53,297 nt of DNA from Sphingobium limneticum. GTDB lineage: Bacteria; Pseudomonadota; Alphaproteobacteria; Sphingomonadales; Sphingomonadaceae. The DNA is taken from assembly GCF_008710155.1 (NCBI RefSeq), contig NZ_VYPZ01000027.1, positions 1-53,297 of the forward strand, in the 5' to 3' direction. Positions 25,401 to 34,419 of the stretch are shown piece by piece. The notes beneath the pieces are model-generated. The model searched no databases. It saw nothing but the letters and a program-made list of their open reading frames with translations, and was not told the DNA's origin. How positions within the stretch are numbered: position 1 is the stretch's first letter; every line of letters starts with the position of its first letter. The translations under genes and the position numbers were made by a program.

Positions 25401-27908
25401 CTAGAAACGCTTGAATATTCGCAGGCTGACGACCCGCCCCAGCGGATCGAGATAGGCCGGTTGCTGACCGATGGGCGTATCGCCCCGCCGGTCCCGAACC
25501 TGCGGCCGTGCATTGGCGACATTCCGGATGGTCGCGTCGATCATCAGCTTCTTGGCCCAGCCTGCCTTGGGCCACAACTGCTCCATATTGGCGTATAGGG
25601 TAAGCGCAGTCGTGCCCAAACTGGCAAAGCGCAGATCCGCCGTTTCGATCGGGCTTCGCGCACGGCTCCCCGAATGATAGACGGATTGCACGAACATGCC
25701 GATCCCATTGCGGTACAGCCCCAGATCGCCCTGCACATCCCAGCGGGGCCGACCGCCGCTCGCGACGATATTATCGCCGTCCAGCAGATCGAGCGGCGTC
25801 GCACCGGGGCTGAGCAAGAGCCGATCCTCCAGCCGCAACGCAGGCGTCAACGACGCATGGAGATAGGTCATTTTGGGTGGCTGGCCTTCCGGTGGCTTTG
25901 CCGGCTTGGGACCGATCGGCCCGGAAAAGGACAGGCTCGCCTTCACCGTCCTTTGCCGTTCGCGATGCAGATTGAGCGGGCGCAGATCCACGCTGGTCAA
26001 CTGGCCGGCCGCGTCCCGCACGAAACGATCGGGAAAGGCCGCCGCAATCGCCGGCGTCAGGACCGACAGGGTCGCCGCCTGGTCATAAAGGCGTGCCTCT
26101 TCATAGAAGAGGCTGGCGCGAAAGGCGTCGGTTCGCAAAGGCTGGATATTGGCGGTCAGCGTCAACGTCCGTCGCTTTTCGGCAGACAGGCCGGGATTAC
26201 CGCCGAACACCGATGTGACGAACAGGCTTTCGCCCGACACCAGGTCGACGAAGGGCGTATTGGGCGTGGCGATGCGGGGCGCGCCCAGTTGATCCAGCGT
26301 CGGCGCGGTTTCCGCATGTTTGAGCGTCGCGAGCAGTTGAACCCGCCGCACCGGCGTCCAGATCAGGCTGGCATGCGCAGTGTAGAGCGGGCCATAGCGG
26401 CTGACCGCGTTGACACCACCCGACACATCGGCCGACAGCCGGCCTAGGAAAGGCAGAATATTATCCGCCGCCGATGCGATGGGAATGGACAGAGCCAGGC
26501 TGCTGCCTCCCTGGCTGCGACCAAGCAGGCTATCCGCATCCGGGAAAGCGCGAGACTGGCTGTCGCTGCGGGATCGTTGTGCATTGAACGTCGTCGTCAC
26601 CGCGACTGGGCCGGCCGGCAGGGTCAGGACTGTGCCGTTGAGAATCAGTTGCGCATCGTTCGTCGTGACGATCGAGCGGGAGCGATCGCGGATGGCCACG
26701 CCGATCTGATCGGCCGCAAAAGGCGCGAAGGCATCGCCGCCCTGCATGATCGCGTCCTGAACGCCGGCCATGTCGAACCCGAGTTCGCTATCGTTCTGAT
26801 TATGTTTGCGATCATGATTGAGCCGGAGCGACCAATTCCATCCACCAAAGGCACCGACGAACCCCAAGCCTGCATGCAGCGTCCATATGCTGCCACTCTG
26901 GGTCAGCGGATCCGCCTCGTTGACATAGCGGTTGAGCCATATGTCGTTGGCGAAGGGGGAGGAGATGTTGCCCGCTGGAACCAGCAGCGACGCCGTCCCC
27001 AGCCCCTGAAGCGACCAGCTGCGTTGCCGTTCGGCCGACAGGCTGAGCGCGGCGGTGGTCCGCTCGCTGATGGGTTGGCTGAAAAAGCCGGCAATCTTCA
27101 TCGTGCGCTGACGTGGCTGCAAGCTGCGATAGGCGCCCGGATCGGTGACATTGGGGCGATTGGCGCCGGGCAGATAGGCGTCCAGTTCCCGTCGCGCGGC
27201 AGGATCGCGCGGGACCGCGGCGATCGTCACCGGATTGTCCGCCAGCGCGCTTAGTTGCGGGTCAATCTCTCCGCCCCCCAGAGCGGTCACATTGCCGACG
27301 CTGTCGAAGGGGAGGCTGGGATCGGGACGGATCGACCGCCGGTCCTGTCGCAATTCGTTCTGCCGCAACCAGGTGGCGGTCAATGTGAAGCGTGTCTTGC
27401 CGCGGAGCCGGGTCGCGGCAAAGCGACCGTCCGCCGAGCCGCCACCGCCATCGGTGCTGGTCTGGCCATTGGCCATCGTTTCGAAACCCTGGAATTTCGC
27501 CTTGGTGGTGAAATTCAGGACCGGCTGATTGGGCGAATAGCCAAGTCCGGCCGCGGCCTCCTGCGGCAGCAGGTCGAAGGACTGGATCGCATCGAAAGGC
27601 AGGCTCTGCACTTCTTCATCGTCCAGCGGACGCCGCCCGTTGATGGCATAGACCGGATTAGCGCCATCCGCGCCCTTCAACTGCGCGCCCAGGCGCTCCA
27701 TCATGTCCTTGATGCTGGTGATGCCCATGGCCCGCAATTCGTCCGCATCGAAATGACGGAGCGGCTGCGTCTCGCCTAGCTGCTTTCGCCCGTTGACGAC
27801 GATGGGATCGGCCGACGCCGATTGCCTGTGCTGCGCCATCGCTCCCCCACCCGACAGCAACAGGATGGTGCAGCCGATCAGCCTGCCATGACGCTTTTGT
27901 CCAATCAT
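25401..27908 (-). CDS. TonB-dependent-receptor-like outer-membrane protein
   Basis: The 835-aa protein has a signal peptide (RLIGCTILLLSGGGAMAQ) and a short start of mature protein with a TonB-box-like DPIVVNG. It has a reduced plug region (DADELRAMGITSIKDMMERLGAQL...YAINGRRPLDDEEVQSLP) and a beta-barrel ending in Phe (SLRIFKRF). The plug lacks the usual ILRGPQGT text, so it belongs to a divergent sphingomonad group. It may bring aromatic dimers across the outer membrane (inference). The ATG at 27908 was chosen to begin a normal signal peptide; an upstream ATG at 27980 is possible. No strong ribosome site is visible. Confidence 0.8.
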   Translation of the reverse strand: MIGQKRHGRLIGCTILLLSGGGAMAQHRQSASADPIVVNGRKQLGETQPLRHFDADELRAMGITSIKDMMERLGAQLKGADGANPVYAINGRRPLDDEEVQSLPFDAIQSFDLLPQEAAAGLGYSPNQPVLNFTTKAKFQGFETMANGQTSTDGGGGSADGRFAATRLRGKTRFTLTATWLRQNELRQDRRSIRPDPSLPFDSVGNVTALGGGEIDPQLSALADNPVTIAAVPRDPAARRELDAYLPGANRPNVTDPGAYRSLQPRQRTMKIAGFFSQPISERTTAALSLSAERQRSWSLQGLGTASLLVPAGNISSPFANDIWLNRYVNEADPLTQSGSIWTLHAGLGFVGAFGGWNWSLRLNHDRKHNQNDSELGFDMAGVQDAIMQGGDAFAPFAADQIGVAIRDRSRSIVTTNDAQLILNGTVLTLPAGPVAVTTTFNAQRSRSDSQSRAFPDADSLLGRSQGGSSLALSIPIASAADNILPFLGRLSADVSGGVNAVSRYGPLYTAHASLIWTPVRRVQLLATLKHAETAPTLDQLGAPRIATPNTPFVDLVSGESLFVTSVFGGNPGLSAEKRRTLTLTANIQPLRTDAFRASLFYEEARLYDQAATLSVLTPAIAAAFPDRFVRDAAGQLTSVDLRPLNLHRERQRTVKASLSFSGPIGPKPAKPPEGQPPKMTYLHASLTPALRLEDRLLLSPGATPLDLLDGDNIVASGGRPRWDVQGDLGLYRNGIGMFVQSVYHSGSRARSPIETADLRFASLGTTALTLYANMEQLWPKAGWAKKLMIDATIRNVANARPQVRDRRGDTPIGQQPAYLDPLGRVVSLRIFKRF

Positions 27909-28012
27909 GCCCGCCGCAAATAACCACCTGACTTTATGCGAAGATATGAATTCAAAAAATGTCAGGTACAGGCAAGACAAAAGTGCAAATGCGTCTCAAT
28001 TGGGCGGATGCA

Positions 28013-29482
28013 TTACCCTACCAGCCCGATCTGGTCCGCATTCGCCCAATTGCCATGCAGGCCGAAGCGCAGCCGGATGGGCACCTGGATTTCCGCGATC
28101 GGTCCCTTGGCGATATCCAGCGCATCAAACAGCAGCAGGTCGCTGCGATGTTCTTCCAGCCGGTTGCAGACCTGCACGATCCAGCCATCGCCCTCCGCCG
28201 AATCCGGCGTGCGCGGGATGAAGCAGGGTTCCTGCAACGAGGATACAGGCCCGCACCACCAGCGTTGCTTTTCCCCGGTCTGATGATCGATCAGGCCCAG
28301 CGTGTTCATGAGCATGCCGGACGGGCTGCCGCCCTTCAATTCCACCGGCTTGGTCGGGTCGATCACCAGCAGCCAGCCATAGCGATAGGGCAGCCCCGTC
28401 TGCCGATCGTCGATGCGCGGAAACTCCCCCATCATGTCGGTCAATCGCCGCACGCTCGCGAAATCCTCGCCATTGGAAGCCATGTCCACCGTCCAGCGCG
28501 TCAGAAAACTCGCCGATTCCGGCCCATTGAACGGCGCGCCATGAATGTCGGGGAAGAAGGCGAACATGTTATTCTTCGCCTCGGGCGTATCGAAATGGAT
28601 CTTCGTCCCCTCCTGAAAGGCATTCATGACATGGCTGGCGAAGCAATTGTCGCGTTTGAACCAGCGAATGTCCGCCGCGCTCGCATCGGCCCGGCGCGGC
28701 AACACGCCCAGATAGACAGGCAGCGTCGTATCGAAACCGAAATGCGGCAGCCTCTGTTCCAGCCTTTCCCAGTTGGACGTGCTCGGCACGACGTGAAACA
28801 GCGCATAATCGGGCGTGATCGCAAAATCGTGCATCATGGCGTAATAGGGCAGTTCGAACCACAATTCCTGTTTCAGCATGCCGTCGGGCGACACGACATA
28901 ATAGGTCATGTCCCGCGTCAGTACCCCCTTGGCCGCATAGCCAAAGGCGATCATGTCGCCGGTGGCCGGATCGATCTTGGGATGGGCGGTAAAAGTCTGC
29001 CCCGTCATCGCGCCGTCGAAGCGCGTATAGCCGTCCGTCTCCAGCGTCGCCGGATCCATCACCAGTGCCGGACTGTCTTCCTTCAGCGCATAGAGCCGCC
29101 CGCCATGAATGAAGGCAGTGGTGTTCGCGGTGCCTCGTGTCTTGCCCTTTACCGACTCGTCGTCGGTCAGCGGATTGCGATAGGCCCCGAACAGCGCCCG
29201 CCCCGCCTCATGCTCCAGCTTCCATTTGTCGGTCTTTGCCCAGCGCTGCCGCAGGCTCACCTGGCCGTCCTTGAACCGGAACATGGAGATCATGCCATCG
29301 CCGTTGAAGGCGATGTCGTCGCCCAGCAACGGCGGAAATTGCGGGTCCGGTTGCACCCGGTAAAAGGCTCCATCCAGTTCGGTCGGCACTGCCCCCTTCA
29401 CGTCCAGATCGGCAATATCCGCCTCGATCCGTGAAGGCGTGTTGAAACCCGTGAAGGACGGTGTGTCCGGAAAATGCGCCAC
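28013..29482 (-). CDS. Lignostilbene dioxygenase (carotenoid cleavage oxygenase family, NOV1-like)
   Basis: The 489-aa enzyme aligns with NOV1 of N. aromaticivorans along its whole length. Counting from the GTG start, the four iron ligands are His 167, 218, 284 and 476, and the 4-hydroxystilbene determinants Phe 59, Tyr 101 (FGAYRN) and Lys 134 (YALKEDS) are all present. Such enzymes split the central C=C of hydroxystilbenes such as lignostilbene into two aldehydes (vanillin) with O2. The GTG at 29482 was chosen because GAGAGG lies seven bases upstream and the protein then starts AHFPDTPSF like NOV1; an ATG at 29527 has no such site. It is divergent from a MarR gene. Confidence 0.95.
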   Translation of the reverse strand: MAHFPDTPSFTGFNTPSRIEADIADLDVKGAVPTELDGAFYRVQPDPQFPPLLGDDIAFNGDGMISMFRFKDGQVSLRQRWAKTDKWKLEHEAGRALFGAYRNPLTDDESVKGKTRGTANTTAFIHGGRLYALKEDSPALVMDPATLETDGYTRFDGAMTGQTFTAHPKIDPATGDMIAFGYAAKGVLTRDMTYYVVSPDGMLKQELWFELPYYAMMHDFAITPDYALFHVVPSTSNWERLEQRLPHFGFDTTLPVYLGVLPRRADASAADIRWFKRDNCFASHVMNAFQEGTKIHFDTPEAKNNMFAFFPDIHGAPFNGPESASFLTRWTVDMASNGEDFASVRRLTDMMGEFPRIDDRQTGLPYRYGWLLVIDPTKPVELKGGSPSGMLMNTLGLIDHQTGEKQRWWCGPVSSLQEPCFIPRTPDSAEGDGWIVQVCNRLEEHRSDLLLFDALDIAKGPIAEIQVPIRLRFGLHGNWANADQIGLVG

Positions 29483-29518
29483 GGCTGATCCTCTCCCTGT
29501 TCTGGTTGAGGATATTGT

Positions 29519-29533
29519 ATGTGACACTCACAT
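29519..29533. promoter_or_regulatory. ATGTGA-CAC-TCACAT operator-like dyad
   Basis: Perfect 6-bp arms around a 3-nt spacer lie between the lignostilbene dioxygenase (start 37 bp away, minus) and the MarR regulator (start 53 bp away, plus). The location fits an operator for the MarR protein controlling both genes. Confidence 0.5.
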
Positions 29534-29585
29534 TTTTTCAAGCCGCAGGATTGACGGACCAACACTTACTGCACACACTGTTACT

Positions 29586-30050
29586 ATGAATACCATGAAA
29601 GACATCGAACCGCTCGACCTCTTCCCCGATCCTGGCCTCAGCGGCATCGATGGGCTGGTCGGTTTCCACATCCGGCTCGCCAGCGCAGCAGTCTACCAGC
29701 ATTTTACCGAGACGTTCAGCGACCTTGGCCTGACCCAGAAGCAGGTCGCCGTCCTCTGGCTGATCGAGGATCAGCCCGGTATCGCCCAGGCCGATATCGG
29801 TCGCCGGTTGAAGATGGACCGGGCCAGCGTCATGGCCATCGTAAACCGCATGCAGGACCGGGGTTTCCTGACCCGCGGCGCCTCCGCACAGGACCGTCGC
29901 CGCCAGACATTGAGCCTGACCGACAGCGGCCGCGACTCGCTGGCCGATGCGCGCGCCTGCATCGCGGCGCATGAAAATTGGCTCAAGGCGCGGTTCAGCC
30001 CGGCCGAAACCGCCATGCTGGTGGAGCTGTTGCGCCGCGTCTACGTCTGA
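29586..30050 (+). CDS. MarR-family regulator beside lignostilbene dioxygenase
   Basis: The 154-aa winged-helix protein has a typical MarR body: SDLGLTQKQVAVLWLIEDQPGIAQADIGRRLKMDRASVMAIVNRMQDRGFLTRGASAQDRRRQTLSLTDSG. No redox Cys is in the OhrR position, so a phenolic ligand is likelier. The ATG at 29586 has no clear ribosome site; an ATG at 29595 is an alternative. Divergent transcription from the dioxygenase gene, with a dyad between, suggests that it represses stilbene cleavage until an aromatic inducer binds (inference). Confidence 0.88.
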   Translation: MNTMKDIEPLDLFPDPGLSGIDGLVGFHIRLASAAVYQHFTETFSDLGLTQKQVAVLWLIEDQPGIAQADIGRRLKMDRASVMAIVNRMQDRGFLTRGASAQDRRRQTLSLTDSGRDSLADARACIAAHENWLKARFSPAETAMLVELLRRVYV

Positions 30051-30156
30051 CCCGGCAAAGGACATTATCCGGGATTTTCGTGGCCTTCCCGTCCCCGCCG
30101 CCATCATCCTGTTACTGCCGCTACTACCAATAGAGACAACAGCATTATTTGCCCTC

Positions 30157-30180
30157 TCGCAATATTGGCAAATATTGCGA
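30157..30180. promoter_or_regulatory. 24-bp dyad upstream of the TonB receptor/GST operon
   Basis: Arms TCGCAATATT (30157-30166) and AATATTGCGA (30171-30180) pair perfectly around GGCA. It lies 145 bp before the TonB receptor start in a 274-bp intergenic region that otherwise holds only AT-rich promoter-like sequence. It is probably a regulator binding site; which regulator is unknown. Confidence 0.55.
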
Positions 30181-30324
30181 CAATGTTCGTCGTCGGGGCT
30201 ACCAAGCCCTTGCAACGGGCAAAATTGTATGTCTTACTAACAATCGACACACAGCATGTCACAAGGCGGGTCACGTCCGGTCAGGGCGGATCTAACAAAG
30301 CCGGATTAGGAGAGGGGATTACCC

Positions 30325-32826
30325 ATGCAACACGATCTTCGTGCAATGATGTCGCGCGCCCTGTTGGCGTCGGCCTCCATCCTCGCAATCACAACGCCAG
30401 CCTCGGCACAGGCCCAGCCGCCCGCCGCCGCGCCACAAGCGGCCGAGCAGGAAGCCGCCTCGCAATCGTCCGTCGCGGACATCGTCGTCACCGCCCAGTT
30501 CCGCGCTCAGCGGTTGCAGGATACGCCGATCTCCATCACTGCCGTCGGCGCCGCCGAACTGGAGGCCAAGAGCCAGACCAACCTGGCGCAAATGGCCGAT
30601 TCCGCGCCGAACGTTTCCCTAAAGCCGCAGGGTGCCTCCTTCGGCCCCTCCATTACCGCCTCGATCCGCGGCGTGGGCCAGAACGACTTCAACCCCGCTT
30701 ATGAACCGGGCGTCGGCATCTATATCGACGATGTCTATTATCCGCAGCTGACCGGCGCGGTGTTCGAACTGCTCGATCTCGACCGCGTCGAAATCCTGCG
30801 CGGCCCGCAAGGTACTCTGGCCGGCCGCAATGCCGAGGGCGGCGCGATCAAGCTCTACTCGAAGCGCCCCAGCGGCGATGGCGGCGGCTTCGTCGAGGTC
30901 AATTACGGCATCCGCAACCGCATCGGCATTCGTGCAGCCGCCGATTTCGGCATCACCGACACGCTGGCCGTTCGCATTTCCGGCGTCGCCAAGCAGCAGG
31001 ACGGTTTCGTCGACCGGGTCGACTATGGCTGCGCCAATCCGGGCAGCGGCATCCCGTCGACCCAGCCGGCCGGCGACTGCACCATCAGCAAGCTGGGCGG
31101 CGTTGGTTATCAGGCAATTCGTGCCATCGCCTTCTGGGAGCCCAGCGACAAGCTGGATGTCACCGTCATCGGCGATTACACCCGCGACGAACATACGATC
31201 GCCGGCGAAGTGTTGCTGGCGACCAGCACGGTCGCGTCGCCCAACACCAATCCAGCGCCCGGCGTCGTCTATGATAATCGCTTCATCTGCGGCCGCTATT
31301 GCAACTATATCGGCACCGGCCAGCCTGCCGGCGTCTGGACCCCGCCCATCCCGGTCGATCCCTATGGCGCAGCCGGCACGCCGCTTGCCGCGACGCAGGG
31401 CACGGACCGCAGCCTCTACAAGGGCTGGGGCGTGTCGGGGCAGATCAACTATGCCCTGTCCGACGCCTTCAAACTGTCGTCCATCACCGGGTACCGCACC
31501 TTCAACACCCGGTTCGATTCCGATGATGATATCTCACCTGCCAACATCGGCTTCGGCCGCAATTATCTGGAAAATTGGAGCTTCAGCCAGGAAGTCCGGC
31601 TGAACGCGGAACTGGGCGACAATCTCAATGCCACGGTCGGCGGCTATTATTTCAAGCAGAGTTCCACTTACGACTCCCTTCAGGACATTCGCTACGTCCC
31701 GGTCTATCCTCTGCAATTCCGCCAGCCCGATCCCACCAAGGCAGAAGCGAAGGCGGCCTTCGCCCATATCTCCTGGAAGCCGGTCGATCGCCTGACGCTG
31801 AGCGGCGGTTTGCGCTACACGACGGAAACCAAGGACCAGACCTATTATCGCCTGAACTTCGACGGTACGGTCAACCGCTTCCTCGATCCGGTCGGGGCAG
31901 CCTATGGCATCGGCTATTCCGGCGCGGATACACTCGACTATAATGGCAATGGCAACAGAACCGAAACCGTCACGGCGCTGTCGGGCCTGACCGCCCATTA
32001 CAGCGCCAAGCGTTGGGACTATCGCGTTGCGGCCGATTATCGCCTGACCGACAGTCTGATGGTCTATGGATCGGTATCGACCGGCTTCAAGGGCGGCGGC
32101 TCCAACCCACGCCCCTTCACCACGCAGCAGGTCATCGCCTTTCGTCCCGAAAAACTGACCGCCTATGAAGTCGGCTTCAAGAGCGACTTCTTCAATCGCC
32201 GCGTCCGCCTGAACGCTGCCGCCTTCATCAACGACTATGTCGATATCCAGATTCCGGTGCTGACCTGCCCGACCGCGCCCTGCGCCGCCCGCCTCAATGC
32301 CGGCGACGCGCGGGTCAAGGGGTTCGAGGCCGAACTGTCTGCCTATCCGATCGACGGCCTCGCGATCGATGCGTCGATCAGCTATCTCGACTTCAAATAT
32401 AAGGCGAGCAGCCTCGATCCCGCAGCGGCCTATCCGACCAATCCTGGCGGTGTATCGGCCGACGATCCGCCAGTCTCGCCGCCTTGGAAGTTCAGCCTTG
32501 GGGCGCAGTATAAGATCGATCTGGACAAAGCCGGCAGCCTGACCCCGCGCTTCGACGTCACCTATGAAGACAAGAAGTTCGGCGGTTCGGCGGTCATCAA
32601 CGGCACCCGCATCCTCAACTTCGTGCCGGCCTACACGCTGGCAAACGCACGCCTGACCTGGCAGAATGCGGACGAGGATCTCGACGTCTCGTTCGAAGTC
32701 ACCAACCTCTTCGACAAATATTATTATCTCTCCGTCTTCGACCTGCGCGGCGCAGGCGCGGGCGTGCGCAAGGCACGCCCCGGCAACCCGCGCGAATGGG
32801 CGGTGACGGTGAAAAAGAAATTTTAG
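30325..32826 (+). CDS. TonB-dependent outer-membrane receptor
   Basis: The 833-aa receptor has a signal peptide (LLASASILAITTPASAQAQ), a TonB box (ADIVVTAQ near 52), a full plug domain (RLQDTPISITAVGAAELEAKSQ, IRGVGQNDF, VEILRGPQGTLAGRNAEGG) and a 22-strand-type barrel ending in an aromatic residue (VKKKF). Sphingomonads use many receptors of this class, and SYK-6 DdvT takes up a lignin-derived biaryl. Leading an operon of GSTs, ligase and quinohemoprotein, it probably imports an aromatic dimer (inference). AGGAGAGG precedes the start. A hairpin after the gene may lower expression of the genes behind it. Confidence 0.94.
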   Translation: MQHDLRAMMSRALLASASILAITTPASAQAQPPAAAPQAAEQEAASQSSVADIVVTAQFRAQRLQDTPISITAVGAAELEAKSQTNLAQMADSAPNVSLKPQGASFGPSITASIRGVGQNDFNPAYEPGVGIYIDDVYYPQLTGAVFELLDLDRVEILRGPQGTLAGRNAEGGAIKLYSKRPSGDGGGFVEVNYGIRNRIGIRAAADFGITDTLAVRISGVAKQQDGFVDRVDYGCANPGSGIPSTQPAGDCTISKLGGVGYQAIRAIAFWEPSDKLDVTVIGDYTRDEHTIAGEVLLATSTVASPNTNPAPGVVYDNRFICGRYCNYIGTGQPAGVWTPPIPVDPYGAAGTPLAATQGTDRSLYKGWGVSGQINYALSDAFKLSSITGYRTFNTRFDSDDDISPANIGFGRNYLENWSFSQEVRLNAELGDNLNATVGGYYFKQSSTYDSLQDIRYVPVYPLQFRQPDPTKAEAKAAFAHISWKPVDRLTLSGGLRYTTETKDQTYYRLNFDGTVNRFLDPVGAAYGIGYSGADTLDYNGNGNRTETVTALSGLTAHYSAKRWDYRVAADYRLTDSLMVYGSVSTGFKGGGSNPRPFTTQQVIAFRPEKLTAYEVGFKSDFFNRRVRLNAAAFINDYVDIQIPVLTCPTAPCAARLNAGDARVKGFEAELSAYPIDGLAIDASISYLDFKYKASSLDPAAAYPTNPGGVSADDPPVSPPWKFSLGAQYKIDLDKAGSLTPRFDVTYEDKKFGGSAVINGTRILNFVPAYTLANARLTWQNADEDLDVSFEVTNLFDKYYYLSVFDLRGAGAGVRKARPGNPREWAVTVKKKF

Positions 32827-32851
32827 GCCTCCCCCCAAGTGGGAAAACTCG

Positions 32852-32876
32852 CGGTCGGGCTGCGCACGCCCGACCG
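32852..32876 (+). terminator. Intra-operon hairpin between receptor and GST genes
   Basis: CGGTCGGGC (32852-32860) and GCCCGACCG (32868-32876) form a perfect 9-bp GC-rich stem with a 7-nt loop, followed by GCTTCTTTCT. It lies 25 bp after the receptor stop and 25 bp before the first GST start. The T-rich tail is imperfect, which suits partial termination. Confidence 0.6.
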
Positions 32877-32901
32877 GCTTCTTTCTGGAGACGCATGCGG
32901 C

Positions 32902-33669
32902 ATGACCGACGTCACACTTTATCATTGGGAACCCAACGCCAATTCGGGCAAGCCCATGCTGGCACTGTTCGAAAAGGGCGTCGCGTTCGACAGCCATTAT
33001 CTCGACCTGCTGAATTTCGATCAGCACAAGCCGGACTATCTGGCGGTCAATCCGCTCGGCACCATTCCCGCCATGACCCATGGCAAGCTGGTGCTGACCG
33101 AATCCACCGCCATCATGGAATATGTGGATGAAGCGTTCGACGGCCCGCGCCTGATGCCCGCCGACCCGGTCGATCAATGGCGCACCCGCTGGTGGATGAA
33201 ATTCCTCGACCAGTGGCTCGCGCCCAGCTTCTCGATGATCGGCTGGAGCGTGTTCGTCGGCCCGTCGGTGCGGCAGAAAGACCCGGCCGAACTGGAAGCG
33301 GCGATCGACCGCATCCCCATGCCCGAACGGCGTGTCGCCTGGCGCAAAGCGATCAACGGCGCCTTCTCTGCGGAGGAAATGACGGAATCGCATCGCCGCG
33401 TCGGCCTCGGCATCGGTTATCTGGAGCAGGCGCTGGGTGAGCGGGAATGGCTGGCGTCGGACAGCTATGGTCTGGCCGACATTAACGGCTTCAACCTCGC
33501 CTATGCCATGCCGCTGTCGCAGCCGCATCTGTGCAACGACAAATTGACCCCCAACATCATGCGCTGGCTGCGCGCCATCTATGCGCGCCCTGCGACCCGC
33601 GCCTGCTGGGCCTTGGGCCGCACCGACCTCGCCCGTCGTATTTCCCTGCTCGAAAGCGAACCTGCATGA
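32902..33669 (+). CDS. Glutathione S-transferase, LigF/beta-etherase-related (pair, subunit 1)
   Basis: The 255-aa GST has an N-terminal thioredoxin-like domain with the LigF-style start LYHWEPNANSGKPMLALFEKGV, cis-Pro in NPLGTIPAM and the glutathione-binding LTESTAI. The C-terminal helical domain contains WSVFVGPS, IPMPERRVAWRKAINGAFS and YGLADINGFNLA, which parallel LigF segments. It may cleave a beta-aryl ether by glutathione attack. The next gene overlaps its stop (ATGA) and encodes a second, more divergent GST, so the two may form a heterodimer like BaeA/BaeB (inference). The ATG at 32902 fits the GST N terminus. Confidence 0.88.
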   Translation: MTDVTLYHWEPNANSGKPMLALFEKGVAFDSHYLDLLNFDQHKPDYLAVNPLGTIPAMTHGKLVLTESTAIMEYVDEAFDGPRLMPADPVDQWRTRWWMKFLDQWLAPSFSMIGWSVFVGPSVRQKDPAELEAAIDRIPMPERRVAWRKAINGAFSAEEMTESHRRVGLGIGYLEQALGEREWLASDSYGLADINGFNLAYAMPLSQPHLCNDKLTPNIMRWLRAIYARPATRACWALGRTDLARRISLLESEPA

Positions 33670-34415
33670 CCGGCACCCTCTATCATGGCCAGCCCAATGG
33701 CCCGTCCTTCACCGTCCTGGCCGCCGCCGTCGAGAAAGGCGTCGTTCTGGACCGTCGCCCGATCGATCTTGTCGCTGGGGAGCGGCACTCGACCGCCCTG
33801 CCCCATCCCCTAGAAGTGGACCATTCGATCGAAGGCGAAGGGCCGGTGCTGGTGGTCGATGGCGTCGCCATGACCGACAGCGTCTTTATCGCCTGCTATC
33901 TGGATGATATCGGCACCGACCCTGCGATCCGCCCGGCCGATCCCTATGCCCGCTGGCAGATGATGGCCTGGTGTCGCTATGTGATCGAGCGCGTCGCCCC
34001 CGCCGCCGCCGCGCTGGGCAATGCCGCCACGCCGCCCCCCGCCGTCCCTGCCGGCATCGTCAGCGCGGACCTTGCCGCGCGCTGGACGCAGGCAGTCGAG
34101 GGCAAGGTGGACGAAGCCCAACTGGCCGACAGCCGCGCCAAGATCGTGCAGGCGGTCGAGAAGCTGGAAACGCAACTGGCCGATGGCCGCGACTGGCTGA
34201 TGGGCGATTTCTCCATCGCGGACCTCGAAACCCATGCCTGGCTGGCGGGGATGCGCGCGATCGTGCCGGACGCCTTTACCGCCGCGCCGCTGACCGACGC
34301 CTGGGAAGCGCGGCTGCGTGCCCGCCCCGCCGTGGCGCAGGCGCTGGGCCTTGCCACCGTCCCCAAACCCGAAACCATCTGGGCACCCGGCCCGGAGATC
34401 AATCGCTGGGGCTGA
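33666..34415 (+). CDS. Divergent glutathione S-transferase (pair, subunit 2)
   Basis: The 249-aa GST is recognised by LYHGQPNGPSFTVLAAAVEKGV, GPVLVVDGVAMTDSVFIACYLDD (TDS replaces the usual ES or DS) and the C-terminal WLMGDFSIADLETHAWLAGM. The N-terminal domain is less conserved than in its neighbour, so it may be a partner subunit rather than a separate enzyme. The ATG overlaps the previous stop, so translation is coupled and a 1:1 ratio is likely. A heterodimeric beta-etherase BaeAB is known from sphingomonads; whether this pair is that enzyme needs alignment. The ligase gene begins 4 bp downstream. Confidence 0.85.
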   Translation: MTGTLYHGQPNGPSFTVLAAAVEKGVVLDRRPIDLVAGERHSTALPHPLEVDHSIEGEGPVLVVDGVAMTDSVFIACYLDDIGTDPAIRPADPYARWQMMAWCRYVIERVAPAAAALGNAATPPPAVPAGIVSADLAARWTQAVEGKVDEAQLADSRAKIVQAVEKLETQLADGRDWLMGDFSIADLETHAWLAGMRAIVPDAFTAAPLTDAWEARLRARPAVAQALGLATVPKPETIWAPGPEINRWG

Positions 34416-34419
34416 TATT

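Noticed and set aside
27959..29434. Plus-strand open frame of 491 codons
   Set aside because: It is antisense to the lignostilbene dioxygenase, whose catalytic residues fix the coding strand.
31534..33528. Minus-strand open frame of 664 codons
   Set aside because: It is antisense to the TonB receptor and first GST genes, which have clear family motifs.
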